The notes below the pieces were generated by a model. The model saw nothing but the letters and a program-made list of their open reading frames with translations, did not search any database and was not told where the DNA came from. The translations under genes were made by a program, and so were the position numbers. A stretch of 64,000 nucleotides of DNA, from assembly GCA_027943335.1 (NCBI GenBank), contig BSBK01006340.1:62001-126000 (forward strand), read 5' to 3'. Origin of the DNA: Chamaecyparis obtusa. Taxonomy: Eukaryota > Streptophyta > Pinopsida > Cupressales > Cupressaceae. This document shows, piece by piece, positions 23,576 to 37,400 of this stretch; within the stretch, counting starts at the first letter, position 1; the number at the start of each line of letters is the position of its first letter.

Positions 23576-24920
23576 ATGGAAAGATATAGGAAAGAAAGAA
23601 AAATAGAAGAAGTCCTAGATGAAGCCCTTGCACAAAATGAAGATCTAAAGAATAAATTAAGAGCATCATTTTCAAAAAGAAAACAACTCATAGAACGCTT
23701 GCGGATAAGTTTGGAAAATCTTGAAGAACTATCGGAACATAGTACAAATTCTGAAGAAGTTGATGTAACAATTGTAGATCTATTGGAAAAGAACACATAC
23801 CTATAAGAAAACCTAAATGAAGCCCAAAAGGAACTTGAAATTCAAGCCATAAGGATGACTATATACTTGAAAGAATGAAGAAAGTCAAGGAATCCAAGGA
23901 AAGCCTTGAAGCCAATAAGAGAAATCTAGGAAAAATGATCAAAGATAGAGATGACATCATTGAAAGGATACAATATGAAAATAACACACTGGGTACACAT
24001 TTGAATGACACAAATGAAGAAAAAAGGCAGATACTTGCTGAGAACAAAAACCTACAAAAAGAAGTTCAAACTTTGTAGACCAATCTGAATATTGAAAAAT
24101 AAGTTAATGAGAGAATCACTAAGTTTGATCTAAGCATGCAGAGAATTGATGAACATGTGAAAACTCAAAGAATATCTAGAGACACAACTAGCCTAGGATA
24201 TACTGGTAACAAAAAATTTGAAATCGACGAATCATCAAAAGCGGTAGTAGAGAATCTATCACAAAATCCAAAGGAGCCTATCGATGCACAAGGGAAGAAA
24301 CCTACAAAACCTACTTGTTACAATTGTGGAAATCTTGGTCACACATCAAATATCTGTAGAAGTGGATTGGTCAACACTCCAAGAGGTACAACCTTTAATG
24401 GACATTGTTACAATTTCATTAAGTTTGGACATTGAGCAAGAGAATGCATATCAAGATCTAACAACAATATATCATCTGAAGGAAGTTTCGTAGGTTACTG
24501 TTACATATGCAATCGGTATGAACATAAATTTGAACACTGTCACTCAATAATTTTACCAACAAGAACACCAACCAAACCGATAACTAGCACATTGAGAAGA
24601 GAAGGAAACATTCCAGCTATATGCAACAAATGTGGAAACTTTGGACACATGATGATGAATTGTAGATTAAGGAATCCAAGAGGAAATTTAGGACCATGGA
24701 GATCAAGTGGTATGGTGTTTTTATCTGTCACAAGTATGGACATATTGCACAAAACTGCAGATACCGACAAGCCAGTAATGCAGATAACGAAGTAAAATTT
24801 GTGATTAATCCAAAACAAGTGAAAAATAATATGAAGAAAAATTGGATCAAGAAGGAGAAATTCAGCGAGAAAGAAGTAATCCCTCTGACCTTTGGGGAGG
24901 AGGACTTATCATCAAACTAA
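23576..24920 (+). pseudogene. Gag-like protein: coiled coil plus five CCHC or CCHC-like knuckles (element A)
   Basis: Starts with ATG at 23576, 62 bp after the primer site. About the first 170 codons are Glu/Lys/Leu-rich with heptad spacing (for example EEVLDEALAQNEDLKNK), a probable coiled coil. Then come five knuckles: CYNCGNLGHTSNIC, CYNFIKFGH(stop)AREC, CYICNRYEHKFEHC, CNKCGNFGHMMMNC, and a last one with VFICHKYGHIAQNC lacking its first Cys. Frames used are 2 (to 23806), 1 (23875 to about 24700, with TAG at 24076 and TGA at 24433) and 3 (to 24920). Five knuckles exceed the one or two usual in Copia Gag. The protein follows a Copia LTR, but no protease, integrase or RT follows, so element A is truncated or non-autonomous. 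Nucleic-acid binding is inferred from the knuckles. Confidence 0.75.
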
Positions 24921-25470
24921 GAAAGTAATTTTTTGCTTAGGGACTGATAAGAAATTTCTAAATTTGTTTGTCCATTTATAAGATAAGATAGGATGGATCA
25001 CATGTTATCATATTATAGATATAGTAGAACTCATACTAGACACATTTAATGGAAATCAATTAGTATTGGATATCATTGTTTTATCATTTTGAAGATAAAT
25101 AGTTATCAGTAAACAAGTTTCACTATCAGATTGAAATGAAGGTAATCGGTATAAAAGCATCACTATCAGACAAAAAGAGATGATTGTCGACAAAAAAGTT
25201 ATTGTTGAAGACATGTATTGTCTAAATAGTCATTTACAAAAATTTTGGTAAATAAATACATGTCAATGCTATTCATTTGTCACCTTACTTTCTAAAAAAA
25301 TCATTTGAGAAACATCTAAGAGTCTATGACAATCTATTATGAAGCATTATCAATAAGAAATTATTACAGAAGTGATAAAAAATATTCATGTGCCCTAGTT
25401 TAGCAGAATTAGTTGAAGTGCAAAGAAATCACTAGCATACAAATTTTATTTGCGGAATATTTTGAGCATA
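24921..25470. other. Unassigned interval
   Basis: AT-rich, without a recognisable domain. It may be the remaining internal part of element A. Confidence 0.4.
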
Positions 25471-26619
25471 ATGACATCAAATATTCAAAACCCTATAGTC
25501 GTAAGAATCAATGATGAACCAACACCAAGATTCAACTTGTACCTTTTGAAGGCAGTGGAGAAAGACAATGTTGGAGCACTATCATCATTACCTCCGTGAG
25601 TCATGCTTACAAAGGATATCATAAATTTTATTCACAAAAGGTTATAGAGCTGGGAGATGAAGAAATCAACAAATTGTACTACACAGAGCTGGGCATTGAA
25701 GGAAATTTAAAGGATGAGCACAAACATCTAGAAATAAAAGGATTAACGCATACGGTATTTCTACCAAAATTTAATGAAGAATGGGTCAGATATGTACTTA
25801 GTCATGTGCATGAGGAATTTATGTGGTTAGATGAGGAGACACCAATCAAAATAACAAAAGACCTAATTCATATAGTCACTGTCTTACTGGCAGAACTAGG
25901 AAAAGAATGCACTCTACATGTTAGCAACATGGATGAGTTGAGACAAATCACTGAGACATCTAAAGATGGGAGAGATCTGAGACTAGAAAAGATCAAGGAC
26001 CTGGAAACACATCTTGCAACAACGATTATTGGTTTCAAAGTCTAGCAATCTAGTCGACCGAACAACATACTCGGTATGTTGTGTATGCAGCCTATGAGAT
26101 AACCAAACTGGAAAAGCCTATGATTTGGAAGACATGTTTCAGACACAACTGTTTGTAAATATGAATCAACCGCAGAGGGATCAAAAGAAAGAAGTTAAGT
26201 ATGGATCATTTCTTGTTTGTTTATACTTTTCTCTGAATAATTTCTTCCTGGTCATAGGAAATATAAATTAGAAAATAAATAGACCAATAATTAATTAGAT
26301 AAACTATTACATTTCTCAATTAGGTGAAGAATACAATCAAATAATGTGGGGATATTTTAAGGAATTTCAAATTAAAATGAAATCCCTCTATCAGATACCT
26401 CCATTGATAGTAGACAAGTATAGAGATCCTATTTTCTTTCTTGTAGATACCGATACTTGCAGAATCCAACCTGTACAACCAAGAACATCTTGGATACCAT
26501 CATTTGGATACAAGGTCACAGAGGACATTGTATTGAGATGTGCAAATTGCATACTAAGTTTTCCTATTGACAGAAAATGTGAAAATTTAGAACCTATGAA
26601 GAAGCGTATGGGAGGCTAA
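25471..26619 (+). pseudogene. Decayed ORF of unknown plant TE-associated family
   Basis: ATG at 25471 opens MTSNIQNPIVVRINDEPTPR and reads to a TGA at 25594. A one-base shift leads into 25596-26045 (DEEINKLYYTELGIEG, then TPIKITKDLIHIVTVLLAEL). Further pieces in shifted frames include KKEVKYGSFLVCLYF near 26200 and 26344-26619 (MWGYFKEFQIKMKSLYQIPP, then VQPRTSWIPSFGYKV). The pieces keep a consistent order, so this is one gene with at least three lesions. I have a general impression of similar plant hypothetical proteins tied to retrotransposons but cannot name a domain. It sits directly upstream of a Ty3-gypsy gag relic and may be an extra ORF of that element. Confidence 0.5.
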
Positions 26620-27473
26620 TGGAAAATATGACTATGACTATTTCTTGAAGGCATTTCTTGCTACCTTATGTGGAGTTTCCATCAACTAGTGCATAGATCT
26701 ACCAACATACAAAACATCATGGGATGACTTGAGGGGGAATTTGAAGAAGAATTCAAACTGCTATGAGATGATGATGAGGTAATAGAAGAGATCTACAACA
26801 TGAGAAAATGAAATAATGAGACCATATGAGCCTACAATTGCAGCCTGAGATAATTCCTCGCTAAATTGGAAAATCAACCACCCAACGAATGGATTGAAAA
26901 AGAGGTGGTTCATTACAAGATTGATTTTGTACTTAAAAAATAAAAATAAAGTGTTACCTCTCTCTTCCTACATGGATGCCTATAACCATGCAATGGACAT
27001 CAAGACTGATAACAAGACATCCCAAGTCAAGAAAAAGGCTAGTGATGATGATAGTATAGAAAAAATCACTAACAGAGAATCCAAGATAGTATAGGCTCTT
27101 AGAAATGATATGATGTGAATGATGAAGAAGATGAGAATTGAGAAATAAGCTACAAGAGATGGAAAATAATTTTGGTGTATCAACTATAAGGTTGAGGTCC
27201 ACACAAAGGAAAAATTCCCAAATAAGTCCTTTTGTAACATCTACAAAGTGTTTGGACACTCCATTAAGGAGTTCTTGTACAACCTAAAATCTAGGAGTAC
27301 CCAAGTGCTCTTCACTCAAGGAGAATAGGAAAATCCACCTACCACACCACCCAATCCTATAAACTCTAATGCCTCATCAGGTGGATATTGTAACAACCAA
27401 CAAGGAAACAACAATGAAAATAGTAGTAATAACAATACACCTAGAACCCCTATTCGGTATGATGCGAAGGTGC
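26620..27473 (+). pseudogene. Ty3-gypsy gag relic, left part (split by Copia element B)
   Basis: Pieces in changing frames match the retrotransposon gag domain: EGEFEEEFKLL, then EEIYNMRK, then PTNGLKKRWFITRLILYLKN and PLSSYMDAYNHAMDI (26894-27094). A degenerate double knuckle follows (WCINYKVEVHTKEKFPNK, then FCNIYKVFGHSIKEF), with several Cys changed. An Asn-rich linker leads to the insertion point. The same element resumes at 42541. Confidence 0.7.
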
Positions 27474-29017
27474 TATTAACCCCAACTATTGGTGATGATG
27501 ATGAAGACCAAGATTAGAGGTATAAAATATTGTAGAAGGATTAGATCAGTAGTTATTTTATCATTAATGTCAAGCAATTGATTTTTGGTTTATATTGAGT
27601 TTCCATATCATTAGGAGCATGATATAAGTTGAGTGTGTTAAGGAAAAAGAGGAAGTGAAAAGTTGTGAAGGAGTTAGTGAAGTTTAAGAACTTAATTGGG
27701 AAGCTAATACAGATTAGACAATGATAAGGTAATAATGGTTTATTTGTTTTCTACTTTACATTTGATGATATCAAGTCAATAAAGGAAATTGGACAAGTGA
27801 GCAAGGTTAGAAAGTTGACAATGCAAAGAAAATAGTTTAGTTGTCGAGCATGAAGAAGTCATTTGGTAAAAGAAAATTAAATTTTGGTAAAGAGAAAGAA
27901 AGCCAAGACACCGATTGCAAGGAGTTAGTTACTGAGAAAAGCAAACATAATTTCGGTTGAAGGAAAAGGAAGGACACCGCGCACAGAAAAAAATTAAATA
28001 CAAGGATCAGAACAACATTTAATAAAGAGCCACAATGATTTGGAAGATTCCAAGGATGAAGAAGAGTTATTTAAAAAGATCTAGGATCAGGAAAATTCAA
28101 GGTGATGATCTATGGTAAAGATTTAAGTAGAAAAAAGTGAATGTACAAGTTCCAAGAAAAGTTCAAGTTTTGAGGTGATGATAAAAAAATTTACTGAGTG
28201 CCAAGTTCTTTGAATGAGTTTAAGAGGATGATATGATGGTTTAGAATAAATAAAGGAAATCCTAATCAAGCATATTAAGAGGTAAAATAGAGTCTATTAA
28301 AGGATGAAATTGAATGAAAAAAAATTTGGCTAGTTGAAGTGTTGATGTGTTGCCAAGTGATGCAGTGAAGAAGAGAAAGGTGGAAATCTGAGTCTACAAC
28401 AAAGATTGATGAAGTCTTGAGGCCAATGAATAGTGAAGGAATGAAGTGAAGACAAAGAGCACAGAAGGGATCTACCTAAGAAAGAGGTAGTTGCAGATTT
28501 ACAGATCAAATTTTATATTATTTCTTATTAACATTTGTAGCAAGGAAATTTCTTAACCGAGTGGACTTAATAGTCTTATTGTAAATCCTTGGGAGAGGTG
28601 ACATTCTAGAAGAGTGTTAAAATCCCTTTAACCAGGCCACTCCTAATAGGGTGAAGATCCTAATAGATCTAAGGCAAAGCCCCTAACAGGGTCACATTTA
28701 ATAATGTGCTTTGTAATCTTTAACTAGATTGGCTCTTAACTGAGCATACTTTAGAAGAGTACTTTGATTGGTGGGTGACAATTCCCATAGTGGTTTTTCC
28801 CAAATTGGGTTTCCACATTAAATACTAGTGTCAAATGTGTTGAATGTTAATTGTTCATGTTATTTGTTGATTACTTAAAGTTGTTGATTGAAAAAGTTAA
28901 TTTACCGTTGTTATCGGTTACTACTGAATTTTATCTTACTGAGTTGAATCAGAGTTAATTTTTTTAAGGTTTAAAGAATCACTGATTACTGATTCACCCC
29001 CTCTCAGTAATCCAATG
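27474..29017 (+). repeat. 5' LTR of Copia B
   Basis: 1544 bp. Opens TATTAACCCCAACTATTGG (first G lost relative to TGTTAATCCC of the partner) and closes CTCAGTAATCCAATG. Confidence 0.85.
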
Positions 29018-29019
29018 AT

Positions 29020-29031
29020 TGGTATTAGAGA
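29020..29031 (+). promoter_or_regulatory. Decayed iMet primer-binding site of Copia B
   Basis: tggtattagaga, differing from the canonical tggtatcagagc by the C to T at position 7 and the last base. Confidence 0.7.
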
Positions 29032-29084
29032 ATTAGGTACTCTAAAAGGGATAAGTTTAAAAGACTTGAGTAAAAGATCTGAAG

Positions 29085-32000
29085 ATGTATAAGAGGGAGA
29101 CACAAAAGTTGAATAGGGACAAATTCTCTTCATGGAAAAGAAGGATGAGGCTACACATATATGGAATTGGAGAGTATGCATCATACTATTTTTACAATGA
29201 GTATTCACCACTTCCATTTGGGCATATGACAGTTGAACAAATAAAATAAAGGAGACATCACACACAAGTTATGATTGAGATATCTTTTGCTCTCACGGAC
29301 CTAGAGTTCAATGATCTTAAAGGATGTGATACAAAAAAATAGATGCGGGAAAAGCTTGTGTTGGTATTTGGGGGAGATCATCATGTTCATAAGTCAAAAT
29401 TTGAAAGTCTAAAAGGAAAATTTGATTATATGAGAATGAGAGAAGGTGAAGATGTTACACAATACAATGCAAGATTGAAGGAACTTGTGAGTGCTATCAG
29501 AGGTGTTGGAGGACATATTGAAGAAGAAGATGTAACAAGAAAACTATTGATGAAAATGTTATCTATATATGCCATATGAGTGTTTGCAATACAAGAACTG
29601 AGATCCATTCGTCAGATGCAAGTTTTACTGGATGCTACAATTGGTAAGTTGATTGATTTTGAGCTAAATAATTTTTAACAATAGTTTCCTTGCCACTACT
29701 AAGATTGAGTTTTCATTCAAGTCATCTTTGAACATTTAAAATTCTAGAGAGTCTAGATCAAGTGATGGTTATGTAAGTAGTGCAAGTGAAAGGTTTCATG
29801 GTTGCAAGAGTGATCTAGAAAGTCTTTTTGAAGAGGAAAGAAAACAAGAAGAATTTGAAACTTTACTAGCTAAGAGACTACTAAGAGGAAAAAGAAAATA
29901 TTGAGGTAAACTACCTTTGAAATGTTTCAATTGCAATAGGACTGGTCATATTTCATCTAGATGTCTTGACAAAAACAATGATGATAAGAAAGACAATCGA
30001 GATAATAACAAAAGAGAGAATAGATTTAGGAGGTACTGAGATTTCAAGAACTAAGGTAAGAAGTCATGCTGCATTGCTGAAGAAGGACTAATAGATGATG
30101 ATTCAAATAATGATGAAGGTGAAGAGGTTGTGTATGTTTCTATCAAGGATGATTTTGATGAAGAAATGTATGAAGAAGAAAAATCCCTAATTTCTCATGC
30201 TAGTAAGAATGATACATGGATAATAGATAGTGGATGTTCACATCATATAACTGGTGACACACATGATTTCATTACTATGGAAGATAATGATGGAGGTTAT
30301 GTTAGATTTGGTAATTATGCTCCATATCCTATGAAAGGTAAAGGTTCTATAATTCTACTAGATAATACACAATGTGATGATGTCTATTGGGTTGAAGGAC
30401 TAAACTATAATTTGTTGAGTGTGGCATAGTTGAACAACACAAGTCGCTGACTGGAATTTTAGAATGGAAAGGTAAGATTATTTGATCAGAATGGAGGTTT
30501 GATTGCCACTAATGAATAGTCAAAAGATAAATTATTCTACCTTAATACTACTACAAAGAGTTGCTTATTTGCTAAAGTTGAGGATGTATGGTTATGGCAT
30601 AAGAGATTTTGTCATGTAAATTTTGACAACTTAATTAAGTTGAGCTAAAAGAATAGGGTAAGATTTATACCGAGACTAGATAAACCTGAAAATGTCATGT
30701 GCAAAGGATGCCAAGTTGGTAAGATGACAAAGTCAAGTTTTAAAAGAAAATCTTACACTACACAAGGAATTTTGGAGTTAGTGCACATTGACCTATGTGG
30801 ACCTATGAGAACACAAAGTTATTATGGTGATAAATGTTTCATTTTATTTGTTGATGATTATTCAAGAATGATGTATGTTATGTTTTTGAAGGATAAATCT
30901 TAAGCTTTTCAAATGTTTAAGTGGTACAAGGCAAGAGTTGAAAAGGAGATTGAAAGACAATTGAAGTGTTTGAGATCTTATAGAGGAGGTGAGTTTACAT
31001 CTTATGAGTTTAAAATTTTCTACAGTGAACATGGAATAAAAAGACAAATGTTTGCATCGAGGACACCACAATAAAATGGTATAACAAAGAGAAGAAATGG
31101 ATCCATTATTTATTGTGAAAGGACATTGATGATTGAGAAGGGTGTATCTCAAAAATTTTGGAGAGAATTATTCATCACTGCATCTTATACACTAAATCAA
31201 GTACAATTCAAGAAAGGTACAAACAAGACTCCATATAATATTTGGTATGGTCACAAACCAAATGTAAGTTATTTCAAAGTATTTGGAAGTAGATATTACA
31301 TTCTAAAGGATGCTAGAGATGTAAAGTTTGATCATAAAGGTGATGAAGGAATATTCTTAGGATATTCTACAAAGAGAAAGGCTTACAAGTTCTTAAACAA
31401 GTCCTACTAACAAAATTGTAGAAAGTGAAAATGCAAGGATTGATGAATTTACAGAGAAAAAAGATGAAGACAACAAAAAGGAACCCATGGACTATCAAAG
31501 ATTTGTATATGTCCAGCCTGAAGTTCCTGATACCTTACCTGTAGTACAAAATGAGGATGAATCTAAACAAAGAGAGTCATCATTGAATGTTGAAAATGAA
31601 GAACTTCTACAACCTACTAAGCCTGTCCTAGTATATGAGAAGACACCATTCACCGAGAAAGATTATTGGAGACAAGAATGATGGAATTATGACAAGAAGT
31701 AATTTAAGAGATAATACATTTTTAAGTTATGAATTTGAGTCAAGAATAGTAAAAGATGCATTGGATAATGAAGATTGGGTTAAAGCTATGAAAGAGGAGA
31801 TAGATCTAATTGAAAAGAACAACACATGGACTTTGGTACCAAGACCTAAAGATAAAAAATTTATTGGTACTATGTGGATTTTTACAAACAAATTGAATGA
31901 ACATGGAGGTGTGATCAGAAACAAAGCTAGACTAGTTTGCAAAGGGTATGAACAAGAAGAATGTATTAATTATGGTGAGACTTTTGCACATGTTTCTAGA

Positions 32001-33245
32001 TTAGGAGTTATAATTCTACTAGCATATGCAGCTTATAAAGGATTTGAAGTTTATCAAATGGATGTTAAGTCTGCATTTGTTAATGGTATTCTTGAAGAAG
32101 AAGTCTATGTTGAACTACCTGAAGTATTTGTTGAGAAAAACAACAAGGACATGGTATGTAAACTACACAAGGCACTGTATGGTTTGAAACAAGCACCCCG
32201 AGCATGGTATGAAAGGTTACATTCATATTTAATCAAGATTGGATTTCAAAGAACAAGTGACAAAAACAATGTGTATCTAAAATGTGATAGTAATGATAAG
32301 ATTTTGATTGCTGAAATATTTTTTGATGACATTATTTTTGGAGGAAATAAAACATTGTGTAGATCTTTTGCCGAGGAGGTGAGAAAGAAATTTGAGATGT
32401 CCATGATAGGAGAAATAAAATTCTTTATTGGACTACAGATTCAACAAGTCAAAGATGGGATCTACATCACACAGTCAAAATACATCAAGGAGATCCTAAA
32501 GACATTTGGTATGGAAGATTCAAGACCATTTGGAACACTGATGGCCACTGGTTACAAATTGACAAATTAAGATGAGTCAAAGGAAGTGAATTAGACACTC
32601 TATTTTGTACATAGAAGACCTGATATTTCTCTTGGAGTAGGTATTGTTGCAATATTTTCTTCCAATCCAAAGGAATCATACATGTCTGCAATCAAAAGAA
32701 TATTTAGATATCTCAAAGGCACTAAAGACTTTGGTCTACTGTACAAGGAAGGAGGAGATTTTGATTTGAAGGTTTACACCGTTGTTGATTGGTCTGGAAA
32801 CATTGATGATAGGAAAATTACAAGTGGAGGAGCTTTATTTTTAGGAGAAAGATTAGTGACATGGCTGAGTAAGAAACAGAGTTGCATATCACAATCTATA
32901 GTCAAGGAAGAGTATGTAGAAGCAACTATGAATTGTGCAAACATTGTATGGATCAAAAAGATACTTGAAGGTATGCAAGAAGAGATTACCGATCTAGTTA
33001 CTATTTTTTGTGATAATACAAGTGCTATCAACATATCAAATAACCCAGTGATGCATTCTAAGACCAAGCACATTTCTATCAAGTATCATTACTTGAGAGA
33101 AAAAGTTCAAGACAAGCATGTGATATTGGAGAATGTAAATTCAAAGGAGCATATAGTAGATATATTCACCAAGCCACTACCAAAGGATGATTTTGAGTAT
33201 CTCGGAGGTAAATTAGGGGTCCTTCCCCTATCCAATATTCACTAA
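29085..33245 (+). pseudogene. Copia B gag-pol polyprotein, broken
   Basis: Domain order is Gag, knuckle, PR, IN, RT, RNase H, which is diagnostic of Ty1-copia. Gag starts at ATG 29085 and continues to 29579. The knuckle CFNCNRTGHISSRC is at 29923-29964. The protease motif WIIDSGCSHH has its Asp at 30226. The pre-integrase zinc site is LWHKRFCHVNF with CKGCQVGK. The integrase core has the first Asp (HIDLCGP), but the second is Tyr (LRSYRGGEF) and the Glu is Lys (GITKRRN), so integrase is dead. RT (31740-32570) has QMDVKSAF, LYGLKQAPRAWYE and FFDDI in place of YVDDI. RNase H (32760-33180) shows VDWSGN and FCDNTSAI. Frames change at least three times (3 to 1, 1 to 2, 2 to 3), and stops occur at 29340, 30427, 30901 and 32568 among others. 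Confidence 0.92.
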
Positions 33246-33303
33246 AGTAAGATGCATGTCGCATCAATTCGAGGATTCATTAGAATATCTATTTTGTGAG
33301 TTG

Positions 33304-34434
33304 TGTTGGATATTGCTAATGCATGGAGAGGTGATTGAGACATTTAATATGTTTAATCACTATGTTACTAAATAGGCACTCATACTGTTGTCATTTGTGT
33401 TTTGTCACTGATCTCAACATATGTTTCTATGAGGAGATCAAACTAGTTATCATAGTGTATGGATATTGTACGGATGTTTCAGATGTTGCAAAGACAGATG
33501 AGAGTTCAAGAGGATGTTGTGATCTTATATCCAAGATTGCATCATTTATTGCTTCATATTAGATGAGTTAAAATGTTTTCATGACGATTGGTCACTGACT
33601 GTGACAGTGTGAAATGATAGAGTTAGTCTCTGTGTATTATGTATAGCTTTCAAAAGATATGGAATCAGTGCATGCGAACTTTAGAGATGAAAGATAGAGT
33701 ATTGAAGAGTGATCTATGAACTGCACAAGATATGGAATGCAAGATGATGTCAGCTCTGGCATGTACTCTAGAAGGTGATCTATTTGGAAGATGACTACAG
33801 AGATGTAGCGTGTATGACAAATGATGAACTTGAATTAAGGATTTTGGTCCTTAATTGTTGTAATATAATCATTGTAGACTTGCTCTAGATACTGTGTGTA
33901 TCTTAGCAAGGGTTTATGTAATTGTTTGTAATTAGGAAAGCCTTATGGGCCGACTTGTTTATAAGAATTGTAATAAGGTATAAATGAAAGGTCTTCTCTT
34001 TGGAAAAGATATGGATGAGAAGAATATGATATAGAGAGGTTATAAAAGTTGTGAGCTTGTGTTTGTTGTATGTAGAGAAGAGGTTTGTTGGTGGCCTTCA
34101 TTGGAACTGATCAAGCAAAGAGAGTTGCTGCCAAACAGTTCAAAGACTGTGTATTTCTTTATATACACTTGTGTTGCGAACAGTGAGTTCTGAAGGTGGA
34201 CTTAACCTTCTTTGGGTAGTGAGCCCTCCCTTTTGTTCTTGACTCCTAACAGGGTCTATCCTCTAACAAGGACTATGTACTATAATGTTTCAATAATCTC
34301 CTAATAGGGCTATATCTTCTAACAAGGATAACTATACTCTCAGTACACCATTTTTGGGTGCTAATTCCCATTGGGGTTTTTACCTTTAATAGGGTTTCCC
34401 CGAGACCAAAATATTATGTTATTGTGTTACATGA
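33304..34434 (+). repeat. Truncated 5' LTR of Copia C
   Basis: 1131 bp collinear with 38614-39739. After ttattgtgtt the sequence leaves the LTR and enters gag, so about 120 bp of LTR end, the primer site and the start of gag are missing. Confidence 0.87.
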
Positions 34435-37400
34435 TCACAAGAGAAGCACTGATCAGTGCACCCTCTAAAGGAGATTTTATTGAAGTTAAAGACTTGGATT
34501 CGGCTTTCCAAATTTGTGAAAGATTAGAAGCACTATATGAAGGAGACAAGTATACCAAACAAGAGAAGTTGCAAAATTGGAAGACAAAGATGGAGAAGCT
34601 ACAGATGAATAAGGATGAAAGCATTAGGGCCTATGTTCAAAGGGTTACAGAAGCTATAGTTGGAATCATAAACTGCGGAGGCACTTATGATGAAGATGAA
34701 GTTATTGCGAAGATCCTTAGATCCTTGACACCTGCTTACAAATTCAAGGCTATGTCTATTCAAGAAACTATACCTCTAACTCTGAACTTTAATAGAGAGA
34801 TGTTGATTGCAAAGCTAACTACCTTTGAAGCTGCAGAATTAGGAGAGGTTGTACCTAAAGTTGAATATGCATTTAAGGCATTTGCATACAAGAAATTATC
34901 TGCACTTCCGAGCACCAAAAAAGAAGACCTAAAAGAAGAGCTTGGTGAGTATGCTGAGGAATGGGAATAGATAATGCTAGAAGAAAGAAAGATGGATGAA
35001 CTTGTTGTACTGATTGCTAGAAGAGAAAAAAGAGGTAAGGGAAAATTTGAAGGCAAGTTACCCTTGAATTTTTTTTCATGCAATAAGGTAGGTCATTTTG
35101 CATCTAGGTGTCCTACAAGAGTTCCTAAGTACAAACCTAATTATGAAAATATTAAAAGGGATGGATAATGTTATTATGCTAGTGAAGGAATCTCTGATGA
35201 TGATGATTTATATTGTGAAGAGATTGAATTTGTTGCTATTACAAATAACCCAGTACATGAAGAAAAAGCTTTAGTATCTCATGTTGACAAGAAAACTGAA
35301 TGGATAATAGACAGTGGTTGTTCTCATCATATGACTGGTGATAAGAACATGTTTGTTAAATTAGTAAAGTATGATGGAGGTTTTGTGAGGTTTGGGGACA
35401 ATCTCCCTAAATCTATCATAGGAGTACGATCCATTACTCTCGATGGAAATACTAATACAAACAATGTACTACTTGTTGAAGGATTGAAACACAACTTGTT
35501 GAGAGTTGGACAGTTAATGGATAAAGAGTTTCAATTATTTTTTGTCAATGGAAAATGTTTTATCAGAAGTAAGGAAAGTAAGCTGATTGCAACTGATACT
35601 AAATCTAGAGGTAATGTGTTTGAATTAAATACATCTAGAGCCTCTTGTTTTGTTGCGAAAGTTGATGAAAGTTGGTTATGGCATAGGAGATTATGTCATG
35701 TTAATTTTGATAACATTGTAAAGGCAAGTATGACTAATGCAGTGAGAGATCTGTCAAAGATTTTGAAACCATCTAACACTATTTGCAGAGAGTGTGTCAT
35801 GGGAAAACAGACTAGAAGTAGTCATAATGGTAAAGCTTATACATCAAAAGAGAAGTTGGAGCTGGTACACACCGACCTATGTGGACCTACAAGGAAAAAA
35901 TCATACTATAGTGAAAGGTATTTCATTCTCTTTGTTGATGACTTTTCTAGAATGATGTGGGTCACTTGAAGGAAAAATCAGAAGCATTTGATAAATTCAA
36001 GTTGTTCAAAGAAAAAGTAGAGAATGAATCAGGTTTAAAGATTAAGTGTCTAAGGTCAGACAAAGGTGGAGAATTTACTTTAGATTTATTCAATTCATAC
36101 TGTGAAGAGCATGGAATAAAGAGACAAACACCTACTCCTAGGAATCCACAACAGAATGGGATAGTAGAGCGAAGGAATAGGACTATACTTGATGCTGCTA
36201 GGAAAATGTTGATTGAAGGAAATGTATCTCATGTACATTGGAGAGAGGCTATTGGAACAACAGTGTATACATTGAATAGAATGCAAATTGGAGAAGGTAC
36301 AAGTAAGACTCCCTATGAATTATGGTTTGATCATACTCCTACTATAAAATATTTTAGAATATTTGTTAGTAAGTGTTATATCAAGAGAGATGATCAGATA
36401 GGGAAGTTTGATGCTATAAGTGATGAAGTAATTTTACTTGGTTACTCTATTAAGAGAAAGGCTTAAAAATGTTTCAATTTGAGATTGAGGAAAATTATTG
36501 AAAGTAACAATGTAAGAATAGATGAGAAGTTTCAGATACAAGAAAGAATGTATGACAGTAATCGGATTTCATAGATAAAAGAAACTACTATTGCTACAGA
36601 AGGAGAACTTGTTGAGGTAGAAAGTGAAAAAGAGGCTTGTGATGCTAGCACAAGTAAGGCTACCGAGACTCCTAAAACACTGAGGTATGTAAGAATAACT
36701 ATCCTGAAAATCAAATTATTGGCAATACCAGTCAGGGAGTACTAACTAGATCAAAGGTTAGAGAAGAAATTTGTTTGACTTCTCAAGTTGAGCCAAAGAC
36801 TACAGATGAAGCATGTAAAGATAAATCTTGGTTAGATGCTATGAAAGAAGAGTTAAATCAAATAAAGAAGAATGAAACTTGGGAATTGGTTCCTAGGCTA
36901 AAAAACAAAATTGTAATAGGAACGGAATGGGTTTTTAGAAACAAAATGAATGAAGAAGGAACTATTGTAAGAAACAAAGAAAGGCTCGTATGTAAAGGTT
37001 ACTCGCAGCAAGAAGGTATAGACTTTGAAGAAACATTTTCTCCTATTTCTAGAATAGAGGTAGTAAGATTGTTCTCGGCTTATGTTGCACATAAGAACTT
37101 CAAGGTGTATTAGATGGATGTGAAATCTGCATTTCTAAATGGAGATCTTGAAGAAGAAGTGTCTATAGAACAACCTGATGGGTTTCCCCTATGTGAAGAT
37201 AGAGACATGGTGTGCAAGTTGAAGAAAGCTCTGTATGGACTGAAGCAAGCTCCTAGGGCTTGGTATGCAAGGTTAGACAAGTACCTACTTCGGATTGGAT
37301 TCAAAAAAGGTAATGCGGATAGTAATTTGTATTTAAGAACTAGTGAAGATGGAATCTTGATAATAGTAGTCTTTGTGGATGATATTATCTTTGGAGGTAA

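Noticed and set aside
29426..29608. Minus-strand ORFs within the Copia gag-pol regions (also 30862, 32774, 37110, 37854)
   Set aside because: Antisense shadows of the recognisable plus-strand integrase, RT and RNase H.
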